Positions 48,574-56,520 of a DNA stretch of 64,000 nt are shown piece by piece (positions within the stretch are counted from its first letter, which is position 1; each line of letters begins with the position of its first letter). A program made the translations under genes and the position numbers. Origin of the DNA: Spongiibacter taiwanensis. GTDB taxonomy: Bacteria; Pseudomonadota; Gammaproteobacteria; Pseudomonadales; Spongiibacteraceae. The notes beneath the pieces were generated by a model. The model searched no databases, had not been told where the DNA came from, and saw only the letters and a program-made list of their open reading frames with translations. The stretch spans positions 2,976,001 through 3,040,000 of the forward strand of contig NZ_CP098455.1 of the NCBI RefSeq assembly GCF_023702635.1. Direction: 5' to 3'.

Positions 48574-50256
48574 ATGACTTTAGCTTCCCTTCCCCAAACC
48601 GCAGCCATTCAGGCCAGTCTGGCCCAGCTGCGCGAACACCTGGCAAGCGTTACGGGCGCCTTGGCGCAGCAATGCGCCAGTAAGGGCAAACTCGATAGCG
48701 CGCGGCTGGATGGTCGCCAGGTGGCCAGCTTTGAATTGGCCTGGGCCAATGCCGAATTGCTGGCTGCCGAACAGGCGCTGACCGTGTGGGCGGGCAGCAG
48801 TGATGAGCTTGAAATGCGGCTGTCGGCCATCTTTATTGCCGAGGCAATGACCTTGCTGCGGGATAGGCTGGAAGCCATAGAACTGGATGTGGACGACACG
48901 GCCGTCGATGCCCTGGGCGCTATTTTTAACGGCGCTGCCCCCCGGGCGCTGCGCAAACTGGTATTGGGGGATCAGTTTCTGCAAGACACCGCTGAGCTGA
49001 TGGCCCAGCACCCCGAGCGCATTGCCAAGGTCAGCCTCAATGAAGACCTGGGCATGGTCCAGGATATGTTCCGCCGCTTTGCCGCTGATGAGGTGGCGCC
49101 CCTGGCCGAAGAGATCCACCGTCAGGACCTGATTGTGCCCGAGGACAAACTCCTTAAGCCGCTGCGGGAGATGGGCGTGTTCGGCCTGTCGATCCCCGAG
49201 CAGTACGGCGGCAGCGCCCCCAATGATCGCGACGACAATATGACCATGGTGGTGGTGACGGAGGCTTTATCGGAAGCCTCTCTGGCGGCAGCGGGCAGCT
49301 TGATAACCCGCCCGGAAATTCTGTCCAGAGCCTTGCTAAGCGGCGGCACCGAGGCGCAGAAGCAGGCCTGGCTGCCCCGCATCGCCCAGGGCCAGCCCCT
49401 GTGCGGTATTGCCATCACCGAGCCGGACTACGGCAGTGATGTGGCCAGCCTGAAACTCAAAGGCACCAAAACCGAAGGGGGCTGGCTGCTCAATGGCGCC
49501 AAAACCTGGTGCACCTTTGCCGGCAAGGCCGGGGTGATGATGGTGGTGACCCGCACTGACCCCGACACCAGCAAGGGCTATCGGGGCCTGAGTTTGCTGC
49601 TGGCGGAGAAGCCCTCTTTCGACGGGCACGATTTTGATCACACCCAGGAGGGCGGCGGTCGTATTGTTGGCCGGGCGATTCCCACCATCGGTTATCGCGG
49701 CATGCACTCCTTTGATGTGTCCTTTGAAAATTACTTTGTGCCTGACGCCAATGTGATTGGTGAAGAGGGCGGCTTAGGCAAGGGCTTTTACTACACCATG
49801 GCCGGGATGATGGGCGGGCGGATGCAAACGGCAGCCCGGGCCAGCGGCGTCATGCGGGCGGCCTTGCTGGCGGCCTTGCGTTATGCCCAGGAGCGCAAGG
49901 TCTTTGGTCAGCCGCTGCTGGAGTATTCCCTTACTGCGTCCAAACTGGCGCGGATGGGGGCCCGCTACGCGGCGAGTCGCTATCTGGCCTATGCCGTGGC
50001 GCGAATACTCGATGCCGGCGGCGGGCGCATGGAGGCTAGTCTGGTGAAACTGTTTGCCTGCCGCAGCGCAGAAATCATTACCCGCGAAGCTTTGCAGATT
50101 CACGGCGGTATGGGCTACGCCGAAGAAATGCCGGTAAGCCGATATTTTGTCGATGCCCGGGTGTTATCCATTTTTGAAGGTGCCGAAGAAACCCTGGCTC
50201 TGAAGGTGATCGCCCGCAGTTTGCTGGAAGGGGCTCTGCAGGAGGACGCCGCGTGA
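48574..50256 (+). CDS. mcd: Methylsuccinyl-CoA dehydrogenase-like acyl-CoA dehydrogenase
   Basis: 560 residues, well above the usual 380-400 of acyl-CoA dehydrogenases. The extra 150 residues form an N-terminal helical extension (to about LVLGDQFLQDTAELM). The core has YGGSAPNDRDDNMTMVVVTE, the FAD/substrate block CGIAITEPDYGSDVASLKLKG and the C-terminal IHGGMGYAEEMPVSRYF...SIFEGAEETLALKVIARSLL. The long N-terminus and the FEGAEE-ALKV tail are what I recall for methylsuccinyl-CoA dehydrogenase (Mcd) of the ethylmalonyl-CoA pathway, which yields mesaconyl-C1-CoA. The catalytic Glu lies in the FEGAEE loop. The stop overlaps the transferase start (GTGA). Confidence 0.85.
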   Translation: MTLASLPQTAAIQASLAQLREHLASVTGALAQQCASKGKLDSARLDGRQVASFELAWANAELLAAEQALTVWAGSSDELEMRLSAIFIAEAMTLLRDRLEAIELDVDDTAVDALGAIFNGAAPRALRKLVLGDQFLQDTAELMAQHPERIAKVSLNEDLGMVQDMFRRFAADEVAPLAEEIHRQDLIVPEDKLLKPLREMGVFGLSIPEQYGGSAPNDRDDNMTMVVVTEALSEASLAAAGSLITRPEILSRALLSGGTEAQKQAWLPRIAQGQPLCGIAITEPDYGSDVASLKLKGTKTEGGWLLNGAKTWCTFAGKAGVMMVVTRTDPDTSKGYRGLSLLLAEKPSFDGHDFDHTQEGGGRIVGRAIPTIGYRGMHSFDVSFENYFVPDANVIGEEGGLGKGFYYTMAGMMGGRMQTAARASGVMRAALLAALRYAQERKVFGQPLLEYSLTASKLARMGARYAASRYLAYAVARILDAGGGRMEASLVKLFACRSAEIITREALQIHGGMGYAEEMPVSRYFVDARVLSIFEGAEETLALKVIARSLLEGALQEDAA

Positions 50257-51476
50257 GTGAGCAGCCCGCCATTCTCAAGGGCATGCGCCTGGTGGAATTG
50301 TCCGCCTTTGTGGCGGCACCCCTGGGCGGCATGACCCTGGCCCAGATGGGCGCCGAGGTGATTCGTATTGATCGCCCCCAGGGCGGCCTGGATTACCGGC
50401 GCTGGCCGGTGACCGAGGATGACACCAGCTTATTCTGGGCTGGCCTGAACAAACACAAGCGCTCAGTCGCCATTGATATTGCCACACCGGAAGGGCAGGA
50501 GCTGGCCCAGGCCCTGATTTGCGCCCCCGGCGAAGACGCCGGCATGTTGCTGACCAACTTTCCCGCCCGGGGCTGGCTGGACTATGAGGCCCTGGCCAAG
50601 CAGCGCTCTGACCTGATTCAGTTAACCATTCAGGGAGATCGTCACGGCGGCTCGGCGGTGGACTACACCCTGAATCCGCGCCTCGGGCTGCCTTATTTAA
50701 CGGGGCCGGTTCGCGAGGGCCGGGATCAGGTGGTCAATCATGTGCTGCCTGCCTGGGATCTGGTCACCGGGCAGATGGCTGCGGTCGGGCTACTGGCCGC
50801 CGAGCGCCATCGCCTGCGCAGTGGCCAAGGCCAGCATGTCAAACTCCCATTGGAAGACGTGGCCCTGTCTGTGATGGCCCACCTCGGTTTTATTGCCGAG
50901 GCGCAACTCGGTATTGAACGGCAGGGCTGTGGTAATGACCTGTTCGGGGCCTTTGGTCGGGACTTTGTTAGCGCCGACGGCGAGCGGGTGATGGTGGTTG
51001 GCCTGTCGCTCAAGCAGTGGCAGGCCATTGTGAAAGCGGCCGATATTGCCGATGAAGTGGCTAATCTGGCAAGTCGGCTAAATGTCGATTTGCGTAAGGA
51101 AGGGGAACGCTTTAAAGCGAGGGAGCAATTGGCTGAGCTGCTTGGCCCCTGGATTCAAGCCAGACCTTTTGCGGAAGTGGCCGCTCGTTTTGATGAGTGC
51201 GGCGTGTGCTGGGGTCGCTACCAGAGCGTGAAGCAACTGGTGGATAGCGATCCGGCCTGCTCGCTGGATAACCCCATGTTCAACAAAGTAAACCAGCCGG
51301 GTGTTGGCCAAATTCTGTCGCCCAGTGTGCCGCTGAATTTTGCTAGCGGTCGCTTGCCCGCTCAGACTGCTCCTGAACTTGGCCAGCACAGTGAGGAAGT
51401 ATTAAGCGAAGTACTTGGCTTGGATGGCGCCGCGCTGGGGCGTTTGGTGGACAAGGGCGTGGTCGGCGTTGCCTAA
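50253..51476 (+). CDS. mct: 2-Methylfumaryl-CoA isomerase (mesaconyl-CoA C1-C4 transferase)-like, CaiB/BaiF family
   Basis: 407 residues from GTG 50253, preceded by GGAGGA. It has LVELSAFVAAPLGGMTLAQM (about 12-31), GGLDYRRWPVTEDDTSLFWA (about 44-63), LLTNFPARGWLDYEAL and VNHVLPAWDLVTGQMAAVGL. These are the distinctive stretches I recall for Mct of Chloroflexus and related bacteria, which moves CoA from C1 to C4 of mesaconate within one enzyme. Its place after the methylsuccinyl-CoA-dehydrogenase-like gene matches its metabolic step. A generic CaiB/BaiF CoA-transferase (for example itaconate CoA-transferase) is the alternative. The racemase-like family member at 52399 is clearly different. 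Confidence 0.83.
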   Translation: MSEQPAILKGMRLVELSAFVAAPLGGMTLAQMGAEVIRIDRPQGGLDYRRWPVTEDDTSLFWAGLNKHKRSVAIDIATPEGQELAQALICAPGEDAGMLLTNFPARGWLDYEALAKQRSDLIQLTIQGDRHGGSAVDYTLNPRLGLPYLTGPVREGRDQVVNHVLPAWDLVTGQMAAVGLLAAERHRLRSGQGQHVKLPLEDVALSVMAHLGFIAEAQLGIERQGCGNDLFGAFGRDFVSADGERVMVVGLSLKQWQAIVKAADIADEVANLASRLNVDLRKEGERFKAREQLAELLGPWIQARPFAEVAARFDECGVCWGRYQSVKQLVDSDPACSLDNPMFNKVNQPGVGQILSPSVPLNFASGRLPAQTAPELGQHSEEVLSEVLGLDGAALGRLVDKGVVGVA

Positions 51477-51501
51477 ACAACTAGGCGCAAGTGAGGGAGT
51501 G

Positions 51502-52314
51502 ATGAATTTGCAAACAGTGGCGGGCTATCAGGGTGAAAACATGGCACCCGTGGTAACACTCGGTGCTGATCAGCCCGTTGATGCCATGGGCCAGCTGATT
51601 TCCACTGTTCTGACCTTCGGCTTGGCGGCGCTGGCGCTGATTTATGTGATTCAGCTGTACCGACGGGAGGGGATTGTCTGGCCGGTATTCTTGCTGATTA
51701 GCGGTACCCTTTGCTGTCTGATGGAGCCTTTGTTCGATCATTTATACGGCTTGTGGTTTTTTGAACAGGGGCAGTGGAATCTCTATACCACCTTTGGCAG
51801 TGCTCAGCCGGTATGGGTACCCGCTGCCTATATGGCTTTTTACGGTGGCGCCTCTATTGTGGTGGCCAGAGTGCTGTCCCGTTCGCCCAAGATGGCAACA
51901 ATCTGGCGTTTGTATGCGGGTATTGTCGCCATGTCGATTATTGCCGAGATGATCTATGTGAGCTGGCTTAAGGTGTATTCCTATCAGGACAGCCAGCCTT
52001 TTGTAGTATTGGGTTACCCAATTTTTCTCGGCTTTACCAATGCAATGAGTGCGCTGATAGGTGGCATTATCGCTTATCGCCTGGCGCCTCTATTGAGGGG
52101 GTGGCGGGCACTGAATCTGATCCCGCTGGTACCGAGCTGCTTTGCTATGGGCTTATTCGGCAATGGTATTTTGTATCTCAGTGTTCGTCATGGCATGGAT
52201 AACCCGCCCATGTGGCTGGTGCAGATCGCCGCCCTAAGCGTGGTGTTGGGTATTGCTGCTACGGTTAACTTATTAGGCCACCTGTTGGTGGTGAATAAGC
52301 AGCAACCGGCTTAG
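51502..52314 (+). CDS. Multi-TM membrane protein, possibly AveC/spirocyclase-like
   Basis: 270 residues from ATG 51502, preceded by GAGGGAGT. An in-frame longer reading from 51415 overlaps the previous gene and is rejected. It has seven or so membrane segments. The stretch LMEPLFDHLYGLWFF with following QWNLYTTFGSAQPVWVPAAY (about 75-115) has the 'EPxxD...W' pattern I associate with AveC-like spirocyclase proteins found near steroid and terpenoid catabolic genes. That link is tentative. It is not a paralogue of MEM1-MEM5, since it lacks the GPFxWxG signature. A role in transport or a membrane-bound cyclisation or ring-opening step is possible. Confidence 0.65.
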   Translation: MNLQTVAGYQGENMAPVVTLGADQPVDAMGQLISTVLTFGLAALALIYVIQLYRREGIVWPVFLLISGTLCCLMEPLFDHLYGLWFFEQGQWNLYTTFGSAQPVWVPAAYMAFYGGASIVVARVLSRSPKMATIWRLYAGIVAMSIIAEMIYVSWLKVYSYQDSQPFVVLGYPIFLGFTNAMSALIGGIIAYRLAPLLRGWRALNLIPLVPSCFAMGLFGNGILYLSVRHGMDNPPMWLVQIAALSVVLGIAATVNLLGHLLVVNKQQPA

Positions 52315-52398
52315 TTTTGCTAGCTCACTGCGGGGGGGAGCATACCTCTGCTGTAGCGACCCTGGCAGTGAGCACAATCAACCAAAATAGGGATAACA

Positions 52399-53481
52399 AT
52401 GGGGCCACTGGCAAATCTCCGGGTAATCGAATTAGTGGGTCTGGGTCCTGGACCCTTTGTCGGCATGATGCTGGCCGATATGGGGGCCGAAGTCATTGTG
52501 GTGGATCGCCAGGGCAACGGCGAGGCGCCGCAGTTAAAGCGGGATATTCACCGCCGGGGCAAGAAGTCGATTTTGCTCGACCTCAAGTCCGGCGAGGATA
52601 GAGAGACGCTGCTGCAACTGTGTGAAGTGTCGGACGTTATTTTTGAGGGTTATCGGCCCGGTGTGGCCGAAAAGCTCGGCATTGGTCCGGAGGATTGTCT
52701 GGCACGCAATCCCGCACTGGTTTATGGCCGCATGACTGGTTGGGGCCAGACTGGTCCGCTGGCAACGAGTGCCGGTCACGACATCAATTACATTTCCATT
52801 GTTGGCGCCTTGCACGCGATGGGTCATGCTGATCGCCCGCCGACCCCGCCGCTCAATTTGCTGGGGGATTATGCCGGTGCCATGTTTATGGCCTTTGGTA
52901 TTGTCTCTGCGGTACTCAGTGCCAGGCAAACAGGGCGCGGTCAGGTCGTGGATACGGCCATGACCGACAGCGTAAATGCCATGATGGGTCTGTTTTATTC
53001 AGCCAAAGACACCGGCATCTGGGGCCAGCAGCGCGAGGCAAATTTCCTCGATGGTGGTGCCCATTATTATCGGGTGTATGAAACCGCCGATGGCAAATAC
53101 ATGTCCCTGGGCGCGATAGAGCCGAAGTTCATGAAGCTTTTTCTTCAATTGGCGGAGCTGCCCGAAACCCTGCTTCAGGAGCATGGCAGTCCGGTGAGGT
53201 GGCCGGAGTTACGCGAGGTCATTGGCGCCCGGTTCAAGCAACAGACACAGGAGCAATGGCGGGCCATCTTTGATGGTACCGACGCCTGTGTCGCGCCGGT
53301 GATTCCCTTCTGGGAAGCCCACCAGCATCCCCATAACGTTGCTCGCGAGGCCTTTGTTGAACTTGAAGATATGGTGCAGCCAGCGCCGGCGCCAAAATTT
53401 TCAGCGACGCCGGGTAGTGCCGGTCTGCGTCCAGAGCCAGGCCAGCACCAGCAGGAAGTGCTGGCCTTGATCGGACGTTAA
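52399..53481 (+). CDS. Alpha-methylacyl-CoA racemase-like, CaiB/BaiF family
   Basis: 360 residues. It has LRVIELVGLGPGPFVGMMLADMG (about 6-28) and VIVVDRQGNG. The racemase-type catalytic blocks GHDINYISIVGALHAMG (about 125-141) and NLLGDYAGAMFMAFGI (about 150-165) supply the His and Asp of the active site. It interconverts 2R and 2S methyl-branched acyl-CoAs so that the S-specific dehydrogenase can act. Its presence supports a methyl-branched substrate and fits the methylsuccinyl-CoA branch just upstream. Its stop overlaps the stop of the convergent carboxyltransferase gene by 3 bp. Confidence 0.88.
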   Translation: MGPLANLRVIELVGLGPGPFVGMMLADMGAEVIVVDRQGNGEAPQLKRDIHRRGKKSILLDLKSGEDRETLLQLCEVSDVIFEGYRPGVAEKLGIGPEDCLARNPALVYGRMTGWGQTGPLATSAGHDINYISIVGALHAMGHADRPPTPPLNLLGDYAGAMFMAFGIVSAVLSARQTGRGQVVDTAMTDSVNAMMGLFYSAKDTGIWGQQREANFLDGGAHYYRVYETADGKYMSLGAIEPKFMKLFLQLAELPETLLQEHGSPVRWPELREVIGARFKQQTQEQWRAIFDGTDACVAPVIPFWEAHQHPHNVAREAFVELEDMVQPAPAPKFSATPGSAGLRPEPGQHQQEVLALIGR

Positions 53482-55037
53482 ATCGGTGGGATGTGGCGGT
53501 GCCGAGGCACGCCGCTGCGGCCTGCCTTGCGTTTGCCGGAGCGGTTCATCGCTTGCAACAGATAGTCGCGGGTCTGCTCGGGCGAAATAACGTCGTCGAT
53601 ACCAAAGCCGCTTGCAGCCCGTAATGGGCCGAGATTTTTGCGCACTTTTGCGGTGATGTCAGCGCGGGCCTTGTCTGGTTCGGCAGCAGAGGCTATTTGA
53701 CGCTTATAGGCGACATTGATGGCCGTCTCCACATTCATGGCAGCAAATTCTGCCGTCGGCCAGGCCAGACTCAGGTCAGCCTTGTAGCTACGGCCGCCGT
53801 TCATCGCCATATAGGCCGCACCGAAGGCCTTGCGCAGCACCACGGTGTAGCTCGGTACACTTATCCTTGCAAACTCATAAAACAGCCGGGCACTGCGGCG
53901 GGCCAATTTACTGCTTTCCGCGTCTTTGCCGACCATAAATCCTGGCAGGTCCATCAGCGACAAAATAGGGATGCCGAAGGCATCGCAAAGGCAGAGAAAG
54001 TGGGATGCCTTTTCGCAGGCGGGGGAGTCCAGCGCTCCGGCCAGATAGTTGGTCTGATTGGCAATGATGCCGATGGATTGACCACCGATACGGGCCAGGC
54101 AGCAAACTATGTTGCGGGCGTACCCGGCTTTGACTTCCAGCACACTGCCTTGATCGACAATGCCGTAAATGGCGTGTTTCACATTATAAGGGGTGCGCTT
54201 ATCCTCGGGGATCAAGGTGGCCAGGCTTCTGGCAAAGTCCGGGTCTGGCGGCTTTGCGTCGACGACAGGTGCTTTCTCGTCGGCATTTTGGGGGAAATAG
54301 GAAAGGTATTGGCGGATGATCGCCATGGCGTCGGCTTCTGTGTCGACAAGATAGTCGGCTACGCCATTGCGGTTAGCCTGTACGTCAGCGCCACCCAGTG
54401 CCTGGGTGTCAATGGTTTCGCCAATGGCCGCTTTGACCAGGGGGGGAGGCGCGATACCAAGTGCAGAGGTGCCTCTGACCATGACCACAAAATCACACAG
54501 GGAAGCCACAATCGTCATCGCGGCGAAGCTAGGCCCCAGCACAGCAGCCACGGTAGGAACCCAGCCCGAAAGTCCGGCCTGCACGGCAATGCTTGCTACG
54601 CCTTCGGCAAACAGGCGGCTGTCCAAACCCTCGGAAATGCGGTGCCCTACGCCTTCGAGCAGCTGAACAGAAGGCACACCGTGGGCCAAGGCCAGTTCAA
54701 AACAGCGCTGCATTTTCTTCAGCCCGAGACTGCCGTTGCTCCCACCGTTGACCGTGTAGTCAGCGCTACAGAGAAGTACGGCGCGCTGATTGATGGTCCC
54801 CCATCCGGTAATCAAGCCGTCGGCAACATGCTCCGGTTCTATGCGGCCCTCGCAGTCGGGAATCACCAGTGCACCAAACTCGTTGAAGCTGTCGTCGTCG
54901 AGCAACAGCGCAACGCGTTCCCGGGCCGTCAACTTGCCTCGTTGGTGTTGGTATTCAACTGCTTCGGGCCTTGCCTCATCGAGGCATTTCCGCTTTTGCT
55001 CATCGAGTTGATTTGCCAAGCTGTGTTGGTCGGGCAT
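53478..55037 (-). CDS. Acyl-CoA carboxylase, carboxyltransferase (beta) subunit
   Basis: 519 residues. It has the N-terminal RGKLTARERVALLLDDDSF (about 34-52), FELALAHGVPSVQLLEGVGH and SLGLKKMQRC. The C-terminal domain includes LSLMDLPGFMVGKDAES and KAFGAAYMAMNGGRSYKADL. The pattern is that of propionyl-, methylcrotonyl- or geranyl-CoA carboxylase beta subunits. The biotin-carboxylase/BCCP (alpha) subunit is not in the window, so the partner must be encoded elsewhere. It could carboxylate propionyl-CoA released from methyl-branched chains, or a methylcrotonyl-type intermediate. It is divergent from the hydratase gene at 55198. Confidence 0.93.
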   Translation of the reverse strand: MPDQHSLANQLDEQKRKCLDEARPEAVEYQHQRGKLTARERVALLLDDDSFNEFGALVIPDCEGRIEPEHVADGLITGWGTINQRAVLLCSADYTVNGGSNGSLGLKKMQRCFELALAHGVPSVQLLEGVGHRISEGLDSRLFAEGVASIAVQAGLSGWVPTVAAVLGPSFAAMTIVASLCDFVVMVRGTSALGIAPPPLVKAAIGETIDTQALGGADVQANRNGVADYLVDTEADAMAIIRQYLSYFPQNADEKAPVVDAKPPDPDFARSLATLIPEDKRTPYNVKHAIYGIVDQGSVLEVKAGYARNIVCCLARIGGQSIGIIANQTNYLAGALDSPACEKASHFLCLCDAFGIPILSLMDLPGFMVGKDAESSKLARRSARLFYEFARISVPSYTVVLRKAFGAAYMAMNGGRSYKADLSLAWPTAEFAAMNVETAINVAYKRQIASAAEPDKARADITAKVRKNLGPLRAASGFGIDDVISPEQTRDYLLQAMNRSGKRKAGRSGVPRHRHIPPI

Positions 55038-55197
55038 GGAGTTCTCCGGTCTTAATTTGCAGCCGATCGATAGCGATAGCCAACATGCCTATCATCGTTA
55101 GTATTGTCTGAAATGAAACTGTCGTTTTGTATGAATCGGGCATCTTAAATTCGCCATAGTATGGCAGTTCAGTCATTCAACAACATTGGGGTAAAAA

Positions 55198-55974
55198 ATG
55201 ACCACTTCGGCGATAATCCAGATCACGGAAGATGGCGCGGTGGCGACGATTGAGCTGTGTCGACCCGAGAAGCGAAACCCACTTGAGCCCGACATGATAT
55301 TGGCGATGGATGGGGCGCTGGAGCAACTGTCTCGGCGTGATGATATTTCAGTGATCATTGTTACTGGCAGGAGCCAGTCCTTCTGTGCGGGGCTGGATAT
55401 CAAGCATCTTGCCACACTGGACCAAGACGGCCGTGTGAGCTATATGCATTCGGCCTTCGACCTGTTCCGCAGGTTGCATTCAGTACGTCAAGTGACCATT
55501 GCTGCCGTCAATGGCCCAGCGGTCGCCGGCGGATTTGATCTGGCGGCATTTTGCGATTTGAGGACCAGTGTTCCGGAAGCGGTCTTTGGGCAGCCAGAAA
55601 TCCGCATTGGTGTATCCCAGTTTATTTATCCGCTCTACAGCCTGGTGGGTATGGGGCGGGCGAAAGAGCTGGCCCTAACCGGTAGTACAATCTCCGCTGA
55701 CGAGGCCTATCGCATTGGCTTGGTCAATCATCTCTTTGCTGCCCCTCAGCTGATGGCGGGCACCCTGGCCTTAGCGCAGAAAATTGCCAGCAATCCTCGC
55801 GACGCCATTTTGGACAGTAAAGCCACCGCAAATGCCGTGGTAGGCTTAAATATAGAGGCCGCATTTAGCGTGATGCTTGCTGCTCTGACGAGAACAATTG
55901 CTAGCGACTCTCATGCCAATGCTTTGGAGGATTATCTCGCAAGTCATCTTGCAGCACCGTCGGCAAAGCGGTAG
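55198..55974 (+). CDS. Enoyl-CoA hydratase/isomerase family protein
   Basis: 258 residues. It is a crotonase fold with VATIELCRPEKRNPLEPDMI (about 16-35), VTGRSQSFCAGLDIKHL (about 57-73), NGPAVAGGFDLAAFCDL (about 103-119) and VFGQPEIRIGVSQFIYPL (about 126-143). The first conserved Glu is replaced in the ...AGGFDLA... block (Asp in place of Glu), so hydratase activity is not certain. It stands alone between the divergent carboxyltransferase gene and the convergent Gly/Leu-rich gene GL4. It is one of six crotonase-fold proteins in this window, counting the fusion protein. Confidence 0.87.
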   Translation: MTTSAIIQITEDGAVATIELCRPEKRNPLEPDMILAMDGALEQLSRRDDISVIIVTGRSQSFCAGLDIKHLATLDQDGRVSYMHSAFDLFRRLHSVRQVTIAAVNGPAVAGGFDLAAFCDLRTSVPEAVFGQPEIRIGVSQFIYPLYSLVGMGRAKELALTGSTISADEAYRIGLVNHLFAAPQLMAGTLALAQKIASNPRDAILDSKATANAVVGLNIEAAFSVMLAALTRTIASDSHANALEDYLASHLAAPSAKR

Positions 55975-56036
55975 TTGCCCATCCAATCGACGCGGAGTGT
56001 GAGTTGGATGGGCGAAACAATTAACTGGGCCTGCCG

Positions 56037-56492
56037 CTAAAGCATCGGTATAAGTGATGCGCCTAGTAACACATCAAGGGGAAGGGCGGCATCTGAACCG
56101 AGACCGCCGCCAAAGTCACCTAGACCGGGTAGGAGCTGCGCACCTAATAAGTCACCGGTAATGGGGAGTCCAGCAGCTAACCCCAACAAGCCCTCAGGGC
56201 CACCATTGATCAATACGCCGCTGCCCAGTGGCACAAGGACACCCAGCAGACCGGCACCGCTGCTGGGTAACTCGAGCAGCGTTCCAACCAGAGGCGCATC
56301 ACCCAACTGAGGCGCGATTGATGTGATGGTATCCCCGCCAACCTCAGCCAGCTCTAGTATCGGTGCGGCTAAACCAAGTAACTGAATAGGGGCGGTGTTG
56401 AGAAAATCTCCACCCAGGCTGGGAACCTGGGCGTGAGCGTACCCCGCGCTTAACAGTGCCGTTACCAATATTGTTTTCTTGAGACACTTCAT
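56037..56492 (-). CDS. Gly/Leu-rich exported protein, TBDR-associated (GL4)
   Basis: 151 residues from ATG 56492, preceded by a near-perfect AGGAGGTGAC. A longer in-frame start at 56531 lacks such a site. The signal peptide is MKCLKKTILVTALLSAGYAHA followed by QVPSLGG. The mature part is rich in Gly and Leu, with GLLGVLVPLGSG and LLPGLGDFGGGLGS runs, few charges and no Cys. It is 28 bp downstream of TBDR 4 and, unlike the other pairs, has no terminator between them, so it is expressed in one unit with the receptor. It is the shortest of the four GL proteins. Confidence 0.75.
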   Translation of the reverse strand: MKCLKKTILVTALLSAGYAHAQVPSLGGDFLNTAPIQLLGLAAPILELAEVGGDTITSIAPQLGDAPLVGTLLELPSSGAGLLGVLVPLGSGVLINGGPEGLLGLAAGLPITGDLLGAQLLPGLGDFGGGLGSDAALPLDVLLGASLIPML

Positions 56493-56520
56493 TGTCACCT
56501 CCTGATATTGAATATAATTA

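Noticed and set aside
46783-51476. Itaconate degradation operon (ict-ich-ccl)
   Set aside because: A close alternative, but the acyl-CoA dehydrogenase has the long Mcd-type N-terminal extension and the transferase carries Mct-type stretches, which favour the methylsuccinyl/mesaconyl route. It is kept as the fallback reading.
53697-55055. 452-codon plus-strand open frame opposite the carboxyltransferase
   Set aside because: The minus-strand gene has complete carboxyltransferase motifs. The opposite frame has none.
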